DNA of 64,000 bases from Mesorhizobium sp. 65-26 (lineage in GTDB: Bacteria > Pseudomonadota > Alphaproteobacteria > Rhizobiales > Rhizobiaceae), in contig MKVL01000025.1 in NCBI GenBank assembly GCA_001899205.1, forward strand, positions 1 to 64,000, in the 5' to 3' direction. Below are positions 33,584 through 43,710 of the stretch, one piece after another; position 1 is the first letter of the stretch; every line of letters starts with the position of its first letter. The notes beneath the pieces are model-generated. The model did not search any database. It was not told the DNA's origin and saw only the letters and a list, made by a program, of their open reading frames with translations. The position numbers and the translations under genes are program-made.

Positions 33584-34620
33584 CAGCGCCAGAAGCGGGG
33601 GTGCTTATTTTGGCTCCTTTCGGCCGAGACGCCGAAGTCGCCGCATCAATCCTCACAAAGAGTCAGATCCAAGCAAGGATCTGCAGCACGCTTGACGATG
33701 TGGTTTCGTCGTTGAATGACGCGCGCTGTCTTGTCGTTACGGAGGAGGCGCTGATCAATTCAGATCGCAGGGCGTTCGCAGCCTGGCTTGAAAATCAACC
33801 GCCATGGTCGGATTTTCCGGTCGTGCTGCTGGTGATGCGCGAGACCGAGTTCGACAGGCGCCTGGCCTTTCTCGACCGTTATCTAATCGTCCTCGAACGT
33901 CCGCTTCTGGCTTCGAGCCTTGTGAACTCGGTGCGATCGGCATTGCGGGCCAGAGCCCGTCAGCTGGAAGTGAAATCCTACATCGAACAAAAGCAGGAGG
34001 TGGCGGATCGCCAGCAACTTCTGATCCGGGAGCTCCACCACCGTGTGAAAAATACGCTTGCTAATGTACGAGCCATGATGGGGGCAACCGCACGGACCAG
34101 CGGCAAGGTCGAAGATTTCGTTCGCGATTTTTCTGCACGGATTGTCTCGCTAGCCGATACGCACTCGATGCTGACCGACGACTATTGGCAAACGGCTTCG
34201 TTGCAGAAGTTGCTGGAAGGAGAACTTCGCCACTACGATACGACAGACGTGTCGCGAATTACGCTCGAAGGGCCGGAAGTGGCGCTTGTCGCCGATATAG
34301 CCATTCCTGTTGGGATGGGCTTCCACGAGCTTGCCTCGAACTCAGCGAAGTTCGGTGCGCTCTCGCGGGCAAACGGCCGCCTCGACATACGCTGGACGGT
34401 CGAGCGATCCGGCGAGAATTCGATCGTCAGCCTTGATTGGCGCGAACGGAACGGTCCTCAGGTGCACACGCCGCGGCGACGCGGGTTTGGCACCACACTT
34501 CTCGAGAAGGTTGTCGCCGTTCAGTGTCAAGCCGATGTCGAATTGCATTACGACCCCGATGGCTTCCGTTTCAATATGAAGTTGCCCCTTCGTGACACCA
34601 GATTGGTGCCGACTTATTAA
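33580..34620 (+). CDS. HWE-family sensor histidine kinase with N-terminal receiver-like domain
   Basis: The 346-residue soluble protein starts with a receiver-like domain (EAGVLILAPFGRDAEVAASILTKSQI). Its phosphoacceptor region reads CLVVTEEALI, with Glu where aspartate is expected, so it is probably a pseudo-receiver. A coiled coil leads to the HWE dimerisation domain with RELHHRVKNTLANVRAMM (H153/H154), the N-box FHELASNSAKFGALS and the diagnostic W-x-E in DWRERNGP. The catalytic G2 box is RRGFGTTLL. No membrane helices or PAS domain are seen, so its input may be the KaiC-like ATPase encoded immediately upstream with a 4-base overlap. Confidence 0.92.
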   Translation: MTAPEAGVLILAPFGRDAEVAASILTKSQIQARICSTLDDVVSSLNDARCLVVTEEALINSDRRAFAAWLENQPPWSDFPVVLLVMRETEFDRRLAFLDRYLIVLERPLLASSLVNSVRSALRARARQLEVKSYIEQKQEVADRQQLLIRELHHRVKNTLANVRAMMGATARTSGKVEDFVRDFSARIVSLADTHSMLTDDYWQTASLQKLLEGELRHYDTTDVSRITLEGPEVALVADIAIPVGMGFHELASNSAKFGALSRANGRLDIRWTVERSGENSIVSLDWRERNGPQVHTPRRRGFGTTLLEKVVAVQCQADVELHYDPDGFRFNMKLPLRDTRLVPTY

Positions 34621-34756
34621 ACAGCGGCCGCGACTGCTCGCGGTTACAAGCAGGGGCGTCTCTATTTCACCGGGTCAATTCCCGGGAGGCGAAGTGGCGA
34701 GGGCGCTGGATCGCTGATATTGATAGCGCTCATAATCTCCGACACAGGGCAGCTGC

Positions 34757-35872
34757 ATGCCATCCGATTCCGATAAGACCGAGGTGGTTGAGCATTTGCT
34801 TGACGTGCCGGACCTGGCCGGGGCTTTGGAAAGCGAACAATTCAGAAAATTCCTCGATCAGGTTCCCATTGCAATTGCGGTTTCCGACTTGGGGACGGAA
34901 GAGCGCGTTGTTTACACAAACCCGGAATTTGAGAAACTCACCGGCCGTGCCACAGGTAAGTTCAGCCACTGGACAGTTCTCTCCGGGATCGGCATTCGCC
35001 GCCACAAAGGTTGGGAGTTAGCTCACGCAGTCGTTGAAGAGAGCGATTTCGTGGGCACGTTCCAGCTCAGCCGATCAGGCGAAATCTCGTCAATCGTCGA
35101 TGTCTATTCAAACATCATCGAGGACGACGGAGGCCGGGCGTGTTTCCGCCTTGTCGCCATGGTGGACGTGTCGCAGCACGCCAATGAGAACCAGGAGCAG
35201 TCCGACGAGGAGCGGGACGGGGAAAAGGACGTGCTGTTGCGGGAATTACAGCACCGCGTCAAAAATAATCTCCAGATGATCACTGCGCTTATTCGCCTCG
35301 AAACGCGCAACGCGACGGCGCCGGACCGGAAGCGGTTTGAAAGGCTGGCAGGACGCGTCGAAGCTCTTGCCATCCTCTACCAAACATTGTCCGGCGAGGC
35401 CAATAAAGACGAACTCGATCTTGGGGTATATCTAAGCCAGATTGCCTCGGCGGTTATGACCTCGCATGCCATGGAGGGTATCCGACTCGACATGAAGGTT
35501 GACACCTACCTTGTGTCGATCAACGTTGCCATGCCTACGGGCCTCGTGGTCAATGAACTTTTGACCAATTCTTTGAAGCACGCCTTTACACGGCGCGATG
35601 GCGGCACGGTCACTTTGCATAGCACAGTCGAAGACGACGGATGTCGAATTGTCGTCGCCGACGACGGCGTCGGTCTGCCCCAAGGCGAGACATGGCCCAA
35701 GCCTGGCAAGCTTGGCGCACTGATTGCTCATTCCCTGATGGAAAATGCGAAAGCCGAGTTCCAGGTGCAGTCGGCACCGGAGAAAGGAACCAGGGTGACG
35801 ATCATCTTCCGGAGGCCGCCCAAACTCGCCACGGGCCAAAAGAAAGACGAGAGATCGATCGCCGAAGATTAA
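34757..35872 (+). CDS. PAS-domain sensor histidine kinase (HisKA_2 family)
   Basis: The 371-residue cytoplasmic protein has a PAS domain at about 28-140 (FLDQVPIAIAVSDLG, VVYTNPEFEKLTGRA, FRLVAMVDVSQ). It lacks the NCRFLQG cysteine motif of LOV domains. The HisKA_2 box is LRELQHRVKNNLQMITALIRLE (H166). The HATPase domain has VVNELLTNSLKHAF, VADDGVGLP and GTRVTIIF. HisKA_2 and HWE kinases are the usual inputs to the PhyR-NepR-EcfG pathway in alphaproteobacteria. It is separated from the HWE kinase by 136 bases on the same strand. Its partner response regulator is not adjacent. Confidence 0.92.
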   Translation: MPSDSDKTEVVEHLLDVPDLAGALESEQFRKFLDQVPIAIAVSDLGTEERVVYTNPEFEKLTGRATGKFSHWTVLSGIGIRRHKGWELAHAVVEESDFVGTFQLSRSGEISSIVDVYSNIIEDDGGRACFRLVAMVDVSQHANENQEQSDEERDGEKDVLLRELQHRVKNNLQMITALIRLETRNATAPDRKRFERLAGRVEALAILYQTLSGEANKDELDLGVYLSQIASAVMTSHAMEGIRLDMKVDTYLVSINVAMPTGLVVNELLTNSLKHAFTRRDGGTVTLHSTVEDDGCRIVVADDGVGLPQGETWPKPGKLGALIAHSLMENAKAEFQVQSAPEKGTRVTIIFRRPPKLATGQKKDERSIAED

Positions 35873-35981
35873 TATCGCGTCAGTGCCGGTTGGCCTGAGT
35901 TTGCCCCGGCTATTACTCGCCCATCGCGCGGTCCGGGCGGCAGTACAACGGCCGCCGCCCCTTTCGGATTATGGCACTGAT

Positions 35982-36266
35982 CTAAAGATGCGACGGTCGG
36001 CCGGCAATCGTCACCGGATGCATTATTCCGTCTTCGACCAGGATGTCTTTTCTCTTGGCGAACTGAACGAGAATGCCTCGCGCAGTCTCCGCGTCTATCT
36101 CGCCAGCCAAGGCAGCTTTACAGGCGCGGATTGCTGCCTTCTGCTCCGGGCTGTTTCCACACCATTGCGTGACGAACTGGTAGGCATCAACGACGGTGTT
36201 CAATTGGCGAGGGAAGCCAAGTCCAACCCATACGCGGACGGGTTTTTCGAAAGGTTGAGAAAGCAT
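35982..36266 (-). CDS. DUF982 family protein (copy B)
   Basis: The 94-residue protein reads MLSQPFEKPVRVWVGLGFPRQ, VVDAYQFVTQWCG, then QKAAIRACKAALAGEIDAETARGILVQFAK, a typical DUF982 layout. DUF982 proteins are small, largely rhizobial, often plasmid-borne and of unknown function. It lies 22 bases after copy A on the same strand. A decayed relative with the same opening residues occurs at 56615-56860. Confidence 0.85.
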   Translation of the reverse strand: MLSQPFEKPVRVWVGLGFPRQLNTVVDAYQFVTQWCGNSPEQKAAIRACKAALAGEIDAETARGILVQFAKRKDILVEDGIMHPVTIAGRPSHL

Positions 36267-36288
36267 CGTTTTCCTCCTCCTTTAGCGA

Positions 36289-36594
36289 TCAGGCTGCAAT
36301 TCCATCGGTCTGGTCGGTCTTGACGCCGACCATCCAGGGCACGGTCGTGGAGACTTCCTCGAGGATTTTTGCAGACCGCGCAAACCCGGCAAATGCATCG
36401 CGCGCAACCGTCAATGGGATTTGGCGGTCAAAAGCCCGCTGGCATGCGCGCTTCGCAGTCTCATAAATCACACCGCGCCGATGCCGAGGCCATTCGTCGA
36501 GAAAGTCGAAGGCCTCCCCAAGACATGCGATTTCTTGAACGAGGCCTTCTCCGGCTCTTACGAATACGGGGCTGTCGAATGTCCGATCGTTCAT
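36289..36594 (-). CDS. DUF982 family protein (copy A)
   Basis: The 101-residue protein contains FDSPVFVRAGEGLVQEIACLGEAFDFLDEWP, YETAKRACQRAFDRQIPLTVARDAFAGFARSAKIL. This is the DUF982 pattern of an opening beta strand, a segment before a conserved W(P/C), then a helix rich in Ala and Cys. The ATG is preceded on the minus strand by GGAGG, 6 bases upstream. It probably forms an operon with copy B. Confidence 0.85.
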   Translation of the reverse strand: MNDRTFDSPVFVRAGEGLVQEIACLGEAFDFLDEWPRHRRGVIYETAKRACQRAFDRQIPLTVARDAFAGFARSAKILEEVSTTVPWMVGVKTDQTDGIAA

Positions 36595-36742
36595 CTAAAC
36601 CTCCAATTCTTTGAACGATTCCAGATGGTTGAGAGATGGTCGCCGCAAATGGCTGCGACCTGCAAAATATATGTAAAGACCAATTTTCGGCGTCAAGACC
36701 CCCGGAAAGTGGTGTGGTACCGCCAAATTGCGATGTTCGAAG

Positions 36743-36961
36743 TCAGCCGGCTCTGGAAGTTTCGGCTGACGCCGAGACATGCTGCGCCGCGAGGAACATC
36801 AACGTGGAGGCGACGGTCCGTCGGTTCCATCCGGCGGATTCGGCCATGTCCAAAAGGCTCGTCAGCACCGGCTTCAGTGCGTTGCGACATTCGGCCTCGT
36901 AGGCGAGGAATTCGCTTGCCGCGTGCGTCGGTGCCGGAACTGACCCGCTGATCGTGTCCAT
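36743..36961 (-). CDS. small hypothetical protein, paralogue of the 56999-57274 gene
   Basis: The 72-residue protein contains SEFLAYEAECRNALKPVLTSLLDMAESAGWNRRTVASTLMFLAAQHV. No named domain is recognised. GGGAGAAG precedes the ATG. A second gene at 56999 encodes the same core (AYEAECRKALQLLFVGLLNMAEGAGWSRR). Both are next to DUF982 genes, so the three small genes may work together. Confidence 0.7.
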   Translation of the reverse strand: MDTISGSVPAPTHAASEFLAYEAECRNALKPVLTSLLDMAESAGWNRRTVASTLMFLAAQHVSASAETSRAG

Positions 36962-36991
36962 AGGCTTCTCCCATCTCGTCGGTCGCGAAGC

Positions 36992-37016
36992 GCCCGCTCC
37001 CTTTTCGAGAGCGGGC
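36992..37016 (-). terminator. terminator hairpin after groEL
   Basis: GCCCGCTC (36992-36999) pairs with GAGCGGGC (37009-37016), 17 bases beyond the groEL stop. No T-run follows on the minus strand. Confidence 0.6.
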
Positions 37017-37032
37017 TCTGTCCTTGGCGTTC

Positions 37033-39037
<2,005 letters not shown>

Positions 39038-39364
39038 ATCGTTCTCCTTCAGGACAAACAGATTTTTGAGGTTCCTCCGCTCCGGATCGGATGGACCCGG
39101 GCGGGGCTCGCGCGACCCTTTCGGCACCGCGCGCATGTCGAGCTAATTTCGCGCCTTTCGACTTTCAAGAGGTCGCCAATAAATTTTCAGCACTCGCCGT
39201 GGACGACTGCTAGTGACATGAAAACATACGGCTAATCGGTTCTGTAAGGCGAATTCTGGACTTGATTTCGACGCCGATGCGAACAAAATTATGCGCGCCG
39301 GCTTGCCGCCGGCGTGGACCAAACCGGATCCTCGACAAAGGAGCTTTGGAGACGGAGGACAACC
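39038..39364. other. divergent intergenic region between groES and the 39365 gene
   Basis: These 327 bases hold no supported gene. They must carry the groESL promoter on the minus strand and a promoter for the plus-strand genes; neither is clearly recognised. Confidence 0.4.
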
Positions 39365-39703
39365 ATGGACCGACAGACGCTCTCGCCGATCATTCCTTCC
39401 CTTGCCCCCGAAACATCCGACCCGGCGCTGGACCGGCTGCTGACGCCAGGCCGGTTCTTCAGATGTACCGAGGACGTGCTCGCGGATGACACGCTCCACC
39501 TTCAGGAAAAGCGCGCAATCTTGTCGTCCTGGGCTTCTGATGCCTGTACGGTCGAATCCATGCCGGTTTTGCGCCATCCGCCAGGTGCCAAGCAGCCGGT
39601 ATCCTTCGACCAGATCATGGATGCTTTGCGTAAACTCGATACCGCAGCCGCGCCAAGGTCGGCTGATGACTGCCAGCACCTGTTTGGCCGGCTGGACGCA
39701 TGA
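39365..39703 (+). CDS. conserved-type hypothetical protein
   Basis: The 112-residue protein reads MDRQTLSPIIPSLAPETSDPALDRLLTPGRFF, EDVLADDTLHLQEKRAILSSWASDACTVES, HPPGAKQPVSFDQIMDALRKLD. No named domain is assigned. Similar proteins with the RAILSSWASDA core are common in Rhizobiales, by memory. GGAGG stands 9 bases before the ATG. It is 25 bases upstream of usg and probably co-transcribed. Confidence 0.8.
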   Translation: MDRQTLSPIIPSLAPETSDPALDRLLTPGRFFRCTEDVLADDTLHLQEKRAILSSWASDACTVESMPVLRHPPGAKQPVSFDQIMDALRKLDTAAAPRSADDCQHLFGRLDA

Positions 39704-39728
39704 TGTCGCCAAGGTAGGAGAGAGGCAT

Positions 39729-39998
39729 ATGATCAGCAGGGAATTTCGCCTGCAGATGGTTGGCTACGGGCTGACGACGGCTGAAATCCACTATCATCTC
39801 CCCGATCATCCGAGCCTTCTTCAGCTCTATGTCTGGCAGGAGTACGACCTCGCGCCGGATTTCCCCGAACTGAAGGGCTTCCTGGGTTATTGGCAGCGCG
39901 AGTTGGAGGGCGCCTTGCATTCTGTCCGCGTCGCTCATCATCGGCTCATCAAGCCATCGGAATGGCGGGCCGTCGATGGGATTGTTGCGATTCATTGA
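39729..39998 (+). CDS. usg: Usg family protein
   Basis: The 89-residue protein reads MISREFRLQMVGYGLTTAEIHYHLPDHPSLLQLYVWQEYDLAPDFPELKGFLGYW, then LHSVRVAHHRLIKPSEWR, the family pattern of protein usg, first noted beside tryptophan genes. Its function is unknown. The start at 39729 has GGAG upstream; the frame is open from 39486 but overlaps the previous gene out of frame. Confidence 0.9.
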   Translation: MISREFRLQMVGYGLTTAEIHYHLPDHPSLLQLYVWQEYDLAPDFPELKGFLGYWQRELEGALHSVRVAHHRLIKPSEWRAVDGIVAIH

Positions 39999-40139
39999 CG
40001 GTGACGCGGGGCTGTGCCTTGACGTCCCGGCCTCGAATTCCCAGATCGTTTTCGCCGGTGCTTGAGAGACCGGCAAGGTCAAGGGGCGCCGCTTCCTTGG
40101 CGCTCCTCGTATCTATGTTGCTCAATGGAGGATGTAGCT

Positions 40140-40616
40140 ATGAGAACCACGTTTGACTTCACTCCCCTGTTCCGGTCGAGCATCGGGTTCGACCGAATGT
40201 TGAACGCGCTCGAGACGGCAAGCCGGATCGAGACCGTCGACAACTGGCCGCCTTACGACATCGCCAAGACGGCCGAAGATGACTATCGCATCTCCATGGC
40301 GGTGGCTGGCTTCTCCCAGGACGAACTGTCCATAACCCAGGAGCAGAATATGCTCATGGTGTCTGGCCAGAAGGTGGGCGAGGACAGGGGCGAATACCTG
40401 CATCGCGGAATTGCCGCACGCCCATTCGATCGCCGCTTCGAACTCGCGGATCATGTAAAGGTCGTCGCCGCCAGCCTGGTCAACGGCCTGCTGACCATAG
40501 ATCTGAAGCGCGAAATTCCGGAGGAGATGAAACCGCGTCGCGTCGACATCGCTGCGGATAACACCCTGCCCAAGGCAGCGACCAGAAAGATCGAAGCCGA
40601 CAAGCACGCCGCGTGA
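40140..40616 (+). CDS. Hsp20/alpha-crystallin small heat shock protein (IbpA type)
   Basis: The 158-residue protein has the N-terminus FDFTPLFRSSIGFDRMLNAL and the alpha-crystallin domain YDIAKTAEDDYRISMAVAGFSQDELSITQEQNMLMVSGQK through GIAARPFDRRFELADHVKVVAASLVNGLLTIDLKREIPEEMKPRRVDI. It holds unfolding proteins in a refoldable state. GGAGG precedes the ATG at 40140. The region upstream shows no clear ROSE-type thermometer by eye, though the 140 bases before the start could be examined for one. Together with groESL it gives this region a heat-stress component. Confidence 0.94.
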   Translation: MRTTFDFTPLFRSSIGFDRMLNALETASRIETVDNWPPYDIAKTAEDDYRISMAVAGFSQDELSITQEQNMLMVSGQKVGEDRGEYLHRGIAARPFDRRFELADHVKVVAASLVNGLLTIDLKREIPEEMKPRRVDIAADNTLPKAATRKIEADKHAA

Positions 40617-40754
40617 GAATGCGTCGCCCATGCGCTGAAGCGCCGAGCAACAGAAGCCCGGCGCTAGATTGCTCATACAAGCCAGCTTTACCTGAAGGGG
40701 GCGAGGCGCCAGTTCGCGCTCCCGCCAAGTGACGTGGTCGTTGCAGGAGGTGCC

Positions 40755-40779
40755 GGAACCAAAGCCGGTCTGACGCGTT
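40755..40779 (+). promoter_or_regulatory. EcfG promoter of the response regulator gene
   Basis: GGAAC (40755-40759), 16 bases, CGTT (40776-40779): an exact match to the general stress consensus, 28 bases before the start codon at 40808. Confidence 0.8.
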
Positions 40780-40807
40780 CACGCGCTGGCTGTGGGGCAT
40801 AGGTGGA

Positions 40808-41191
40808 ATGGATAACAGCGGCGCAGTTCTGGTCGTCGAAGACGAAACCCTGATTTTGCTTGACTTAGAATCGGCGCTTGAGGAAGCCGGCTTTGAGGTT
40901 GTCGCGGCTGCAAGCGCTGAGCGAGCCATTGCCGCATTCGACGACAATCCAGGGAAATTCAGGGCCCTGCTATCTGATATACGGCTGGGACGAGGATTGT
41001 CTGGCTGGGAGGTTGCACGCCATGTGCGGCAGACGAACTCCACAATTCCTGTTGTATATTTGAGCGGCGACAGCGCCAGTCAGTGGGGCGCGGAGGGCGT
41101 TCCCAACAGCATTATGATCTCCAAACCATTTTTCCTGCCGCAAGTCATCACGGCGATCTCCACGCTGTTGAACCAGACTGACACACCCTAA
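40808..41191 (+). CDS. single-domain response regulator (CheY-like)
   Basis: In this 127-residue protein a receiver fold fills the whole sequence: VLVVEDETLILLDLESAL with the acidic pair, phosphoacceptor D57 in LLSDIRLGRGLSGWEVA, VVYLSGD, and the conserved lysine in MISKPFFLPQVITAI. There is no output domain. Single-domain regulators can relay phosphate between HisKA_2/HWE kinases and PhyR, but the FAT GUY motif typical of that group is not present (PFFLPQ instead). Its EcfG promoter ties it to the general stress response. Confidence 0.92.
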   Translation: MDNSGAVLVVEDETLILLDLESALEEAGFEVVAAASAERAIAAFDDNPGKFRALLSDIRLGRGLSGWEVARHVRQTNSTIPVVYLSGDSASQWGAEGVPNSIMISKPFFLPQVITAISTLLNQTDTP

Positions 41192-41203
41192 ACGAAACCG
41201 CGT

Positions 41204-41494
41204 CTAGAGCAATTCGACCACGCCAGCCCTTTCCACCGCTTCGAGCATTACTGATCCGCAGGCCTTGACCCCCACGCACCGTGCCCATGCAATAAGAGCT
41301 TTGCGGGCCGCCTCGGCCTCACAGCGTCCATCATACGCGGCGAAGCAGGCTTCGCAGGCGCAGGCATGCAACTTGTGGCGCTGTCCAAGTGGCCATTCTT
41401 CGAGAAAATCGATCGCGTCCATCGCATCTTGTAACACCCTCACCCCAAACGATGGGTGTTCGAGCAGCAGCGGTGGTTCAAAAGTATCGGCCAT
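41204..41494 (-). CDS. DUF982 family protein
   Basis: The 96-residue protein reads FEPPLLLEHPSFGVRVLQDAMDAIDFLEEWPLGQRHKLHACACEACFAAYDGRCEAEAARKALIAWARCVGV. The DUF982 layout is clear. The start at 41494 was chosen because GGAGG lies 6 bases upstream; the ATG at 41506 would place that GGAGG inside the gene. It converges on the response regulator gene with 12 bases between the stops. Confidence 0.85.
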   Translation of the reverse strand: MADTFEPPLLLEHPSFGVRVLQDAMDAIDFLEEWPLGQRHKLHACACEACFAAYDGRCEAEAARKALIAWARCVGVKACGSVMLEAVERAGVVELL

Positions 41495-42195
41495 ATGTTC
41501 CTCCAATTTTCAGCCGCTCCTCCTCGCCTTTTTTGGTAGTCGCAGCCCGATTTGGGAAGATATTGGATACGCGATCTTCCGCTTCAAGCGATTCAAAGAC
41601 GCAGTTCGGCAAGCAGCGCTTCAAGCACTTCCACATCACTTGCAGTTGCGCGCCTCGCCGACACCAAGGAGGGAGCATCGGTGCGTCCCATCGGTTTGCC
41701 CGCCATGGAAATTCTTGAGGCTCGCTGCGATGAGGAGCAAAGCGCTGAAGACTAGGTCTTTCTGGGCCGGTAGGATGGCATGGTCAACCGGAAGGCTTTC
41801 GATGCCTGTTCGAAGAAATCGCCAAGATCGACGAGGCCAGCGTCCGGCGCATCTATGGGGACTTTTACAGTTCAGGCTCGAGGGCCTGGGTCGATGTGCT
41901 TTCGAGGTATGCGATCATACTTACCATGTGACATGTCTCTTGAGGTCTGCGCGGCAAAACGCAGGCATCGGGCATTGATTTCCCTAATTGGAGCTTCTGC
42001 CGGCGCGGCTTTCCAGCTCCGATCTAATAGTTTCGCGAATGATCTGCCGCGACCGCTTTGACGAGGACGAAGACGATTGCGCATGTTGTCACCTCATCAG
42101 CCTTTGTGGACGCTCTCGCTTGCAGCCGCGCGGGTGCAGACCGCCTGCCGTTCTCGGCTGTTCACGCCAACTCAACCGGTCGAAACGCTACCCCG
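41495..42195. other. 701-bp decayed region
   Basis: Apart from a NYN-domain remnant (41806-41931) nothing is recognised. Several short open frames exist on the plus strand without domains. Confidence 0.5.
41806..41931 (+). pseudogene. fragment of a NYN-domain (LabA/DUF88-like) protein
   Basis: The translation LFEEIAKIDEASVRRIYGDF, then SRAWVDVLSRYAII, matches the region after the first strand of rhizobial NYN/LabA-like PIN-fold RNases. About 40 codons remain before a TGA; no start, no first catalytic aspartate and no C-terminal half are present. It is a deletion remnant. Confidence 0.7.
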
Positions 42196-42903
42196 TCACT
42201 TCGGCAACCAGTTGAGGTTTTTCGCCATCGCGAGAGCATTTTTGATGGCGGCGCCGGAGGCCGTATTGTCAAAGACGCACCAACCGGAAGGGGCGAGGAT
42301 CTGCAGGATAGAAAGTATATCCTCTGGACTGTAGCTCGAATGGTAGATCTTGGGCTTGCCATGCAGGCGAATATAGCGGGGCTGGCAAGAAAAAGAGGAT
42401 GCCTCCCATACCAGGTCTGGGTCTGCCAATACCCTGTCGATAGCAAATCGTTTGATCAACATGATTGCTTCTTGACATGACCAACTCCTGTGTCGTGCCT
42501 CAATCACAATTGGACCTTCATCGAGATTTCTCATCGTATCGAACGAGGACGAAACAATTTCCGGGTCGAAGCGCAATGATGGTGGTAGTTGGCAAAGCAA
42601 AGGTCCTCGCTTGTGGCCAAGCGGCGAAATGTTCCGAAGGAAAGCCGCGAACGGCTCACGGATGTCGTTCATCCGATCCCGGTGAGTGATTTGTTTTGGA
42701 AGTTTAATTGCAAACCTGAAATTTTCAGGCGTCGTTTCAGCCCACCGTTCGAATGTCGAGGGTTTATGACGGCGATAGAAGGTCGAGTTGATCTCGGTGC
42801 CGGTGAAGACCGAGGCATATCGCTGCAGGGCGCTTCCGGTATCAGGAAAGGCTGCCGCGACCGATTTTGGAATAGACCATCCTGCTGTTGCTATAACCGG
42901 CAC
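42196..42903 (-). CDS. DUF72 family protein (YecE-like)
   Basis: The 235-residue TIM-barrel-like protein reads ATAGWSIPKSVAAAFPDTGSALQRYASVF, EINSTFYRRHKPSTFERWAETTPENFRFAIKLPKQITH, IVIEARHRSW and YIRLHGKPKIYHSSYSPEDI. DUF72 proteins have an endonuclease IV-like fold and no established activity. The C-terminal GWCVFDNTASGAAIKNALAMAKNL fits. Length is typical. It stands alone on the minus strand with no obvious stress promoter. Confidence 0.9.
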   Translation of the reverse strand: MPVIATAGWSIPKSVAAAFPDTGSALQRYASVFTGTEINSTFYRRHKPSTFERWAETTPENFRFAIKLPKQITHRDRMNDIREPFAAFLRNISPLGHKRGPLLCQLPPSLRFDPEIVSSSFDTMRNLDEGPIVIEARHRSWSCQEAIMLIKRFAIDRVLADPDLVWEASSFSCQPRYIRLHGKPKIYHSSYSPEDILSILQILAPSGWCVFDNTASGAAIKNALAMAKNLNWLPK

Positions 42904-43233
42904 TGCGATCGGTCTCGCTTGTTCAGAAAGCCATCACACCCTTATCCGCGCCTGCCTTGGTCGTAAATCGCGTTCCTAAGCATCCTCATACATACCTTCT
43001 AACCCTGCACCGAGACGCGCCAACATACCCTTCGTCGTCCATGAGTGAAAAAGGACGACCGCGCCGCGCACGTGATCGCCTCGCTGAGGATGCCTAAGAC
43101 CGCTAAAAGGCGATGCTTGGTCCCACGAGTGCAATTTTCACGCGTTGTTGGTACGCTCTCCGACAACTGAGGCAAAAGATGCGGCTCTTGCACCCCGAGG
43201 CCAGCTTGGAATGCCTGTCCCGGCTCAACTCAG
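42904..43233. other. 330-bp intergenic region, nothing recognised
   Basis: It contains only short open frames. It lies between the DUF72 start and the end of the csbD pseudogene. Confidence 0.4.
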
Positions 43234-43450
43234 CTAGAGCTTCTTGTTGACCGCGTCGGCAGCCTTTGTTGGCCGCGTCTTTAATTGAGGATTTCGCGCC
43301 AGCAATGACCTTCTGCACCTTGCCCTTGGTCTCCTGCGCCGCGCCCTCGGCACGCAGCCGGTCATTGCCCACGGCCTTGCCGATTCCCTGTTTCACGCTT
43401 CCTGCTGCATGGTTGGCGAGGCCTTTTGCCTTATCAGCTGTGCTACCTAT
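43234..43450 (-). pseudogene. csbD-like stress gene with lost start codon and frameshift
   Basis: The minus-strand translation [56 protein letters not shown] is a clear CsbD-family protein. The expected ATG is ATA (43450-43448), 8 bases after a good GGA ribosome binding site. Near 43263 an extra G in AACAAAGGCTGCC shifts the frame; removing it restores [10 protein letters not shown] and a TAG at 43236-43234. Two lesions make this a pseudogene. CsbD proteins are small, abundant general-stress proteins. The intact EcfG promoter at 43497-43521 shows what its control was. Confidence 0.85.
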
Positions 43451-43496
43451 ATGGTCTGTTCCTTCTTACCGAGAGCAGCATGCGAACGTGTCTAGC

Positions 43497-43521
43497 AACG
43501 GAGTAACCTAGGGGAAGTTCC
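43497..43521 (-). promoter_or_regulatory. EcfG promoter of the csbD pseudogene
   Basis: On the minus strand: GGAAC (43521-43517), 16 bases, CGTT (43500-43497). Exact consensus, 47 bases before the former start codon. Confidence 0.8.
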
Positions 43522-43569
43522 GCTGCGATTTGTCTAGGTCCAGGCAATGAACAGTGGCATGCACGCGGC

Positions 43570-43710
43570 CTACTCCATACCCGCTGGCGCCTTGAGATGG
43601 TGAATGAGGCTCAACATGTCCGGCTTCAGTAATTCAGCCACGATGCGATAGCCGACCTGTGGATCAACTGCTTGCTGCCCTTTGCCCACTTGAGGAAGCC
43701 AACAGGTCAT
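43570..43710 (-). CDS. possible small protein or displaced C-terminus overlapping the metallopeptidase end
   Basis: A 46-codon frame, MTCWLPQVGKGQQAVDPQVG followed by YRIVAELLKPDMLSLIHHLKAPAGME, overlaps the last 47 bases of the metallopeptidase gene in another frame. Its residue composition is protein-like and contrasts with the low-complexity tail SSSGQRAASS of that gene. It could be a small coupled gene, or the original C-terminus after a frameshift. No family is recognised. Confidence 0.35.
   Translation of the reverse strand: MTCWLPQVGKGQQAVDPQVGYRIVAELLKPDMLSLIHHLKAPAGME

Noticed and set aside
40808-41191. Response regulator as a FAT GUY-type relay (SdrG/MrrA-like)
   Set aside because: The motif region reads KPFFLPQ and lacks the T-G-U-Y residues; only a general single-domain regulator is supported.
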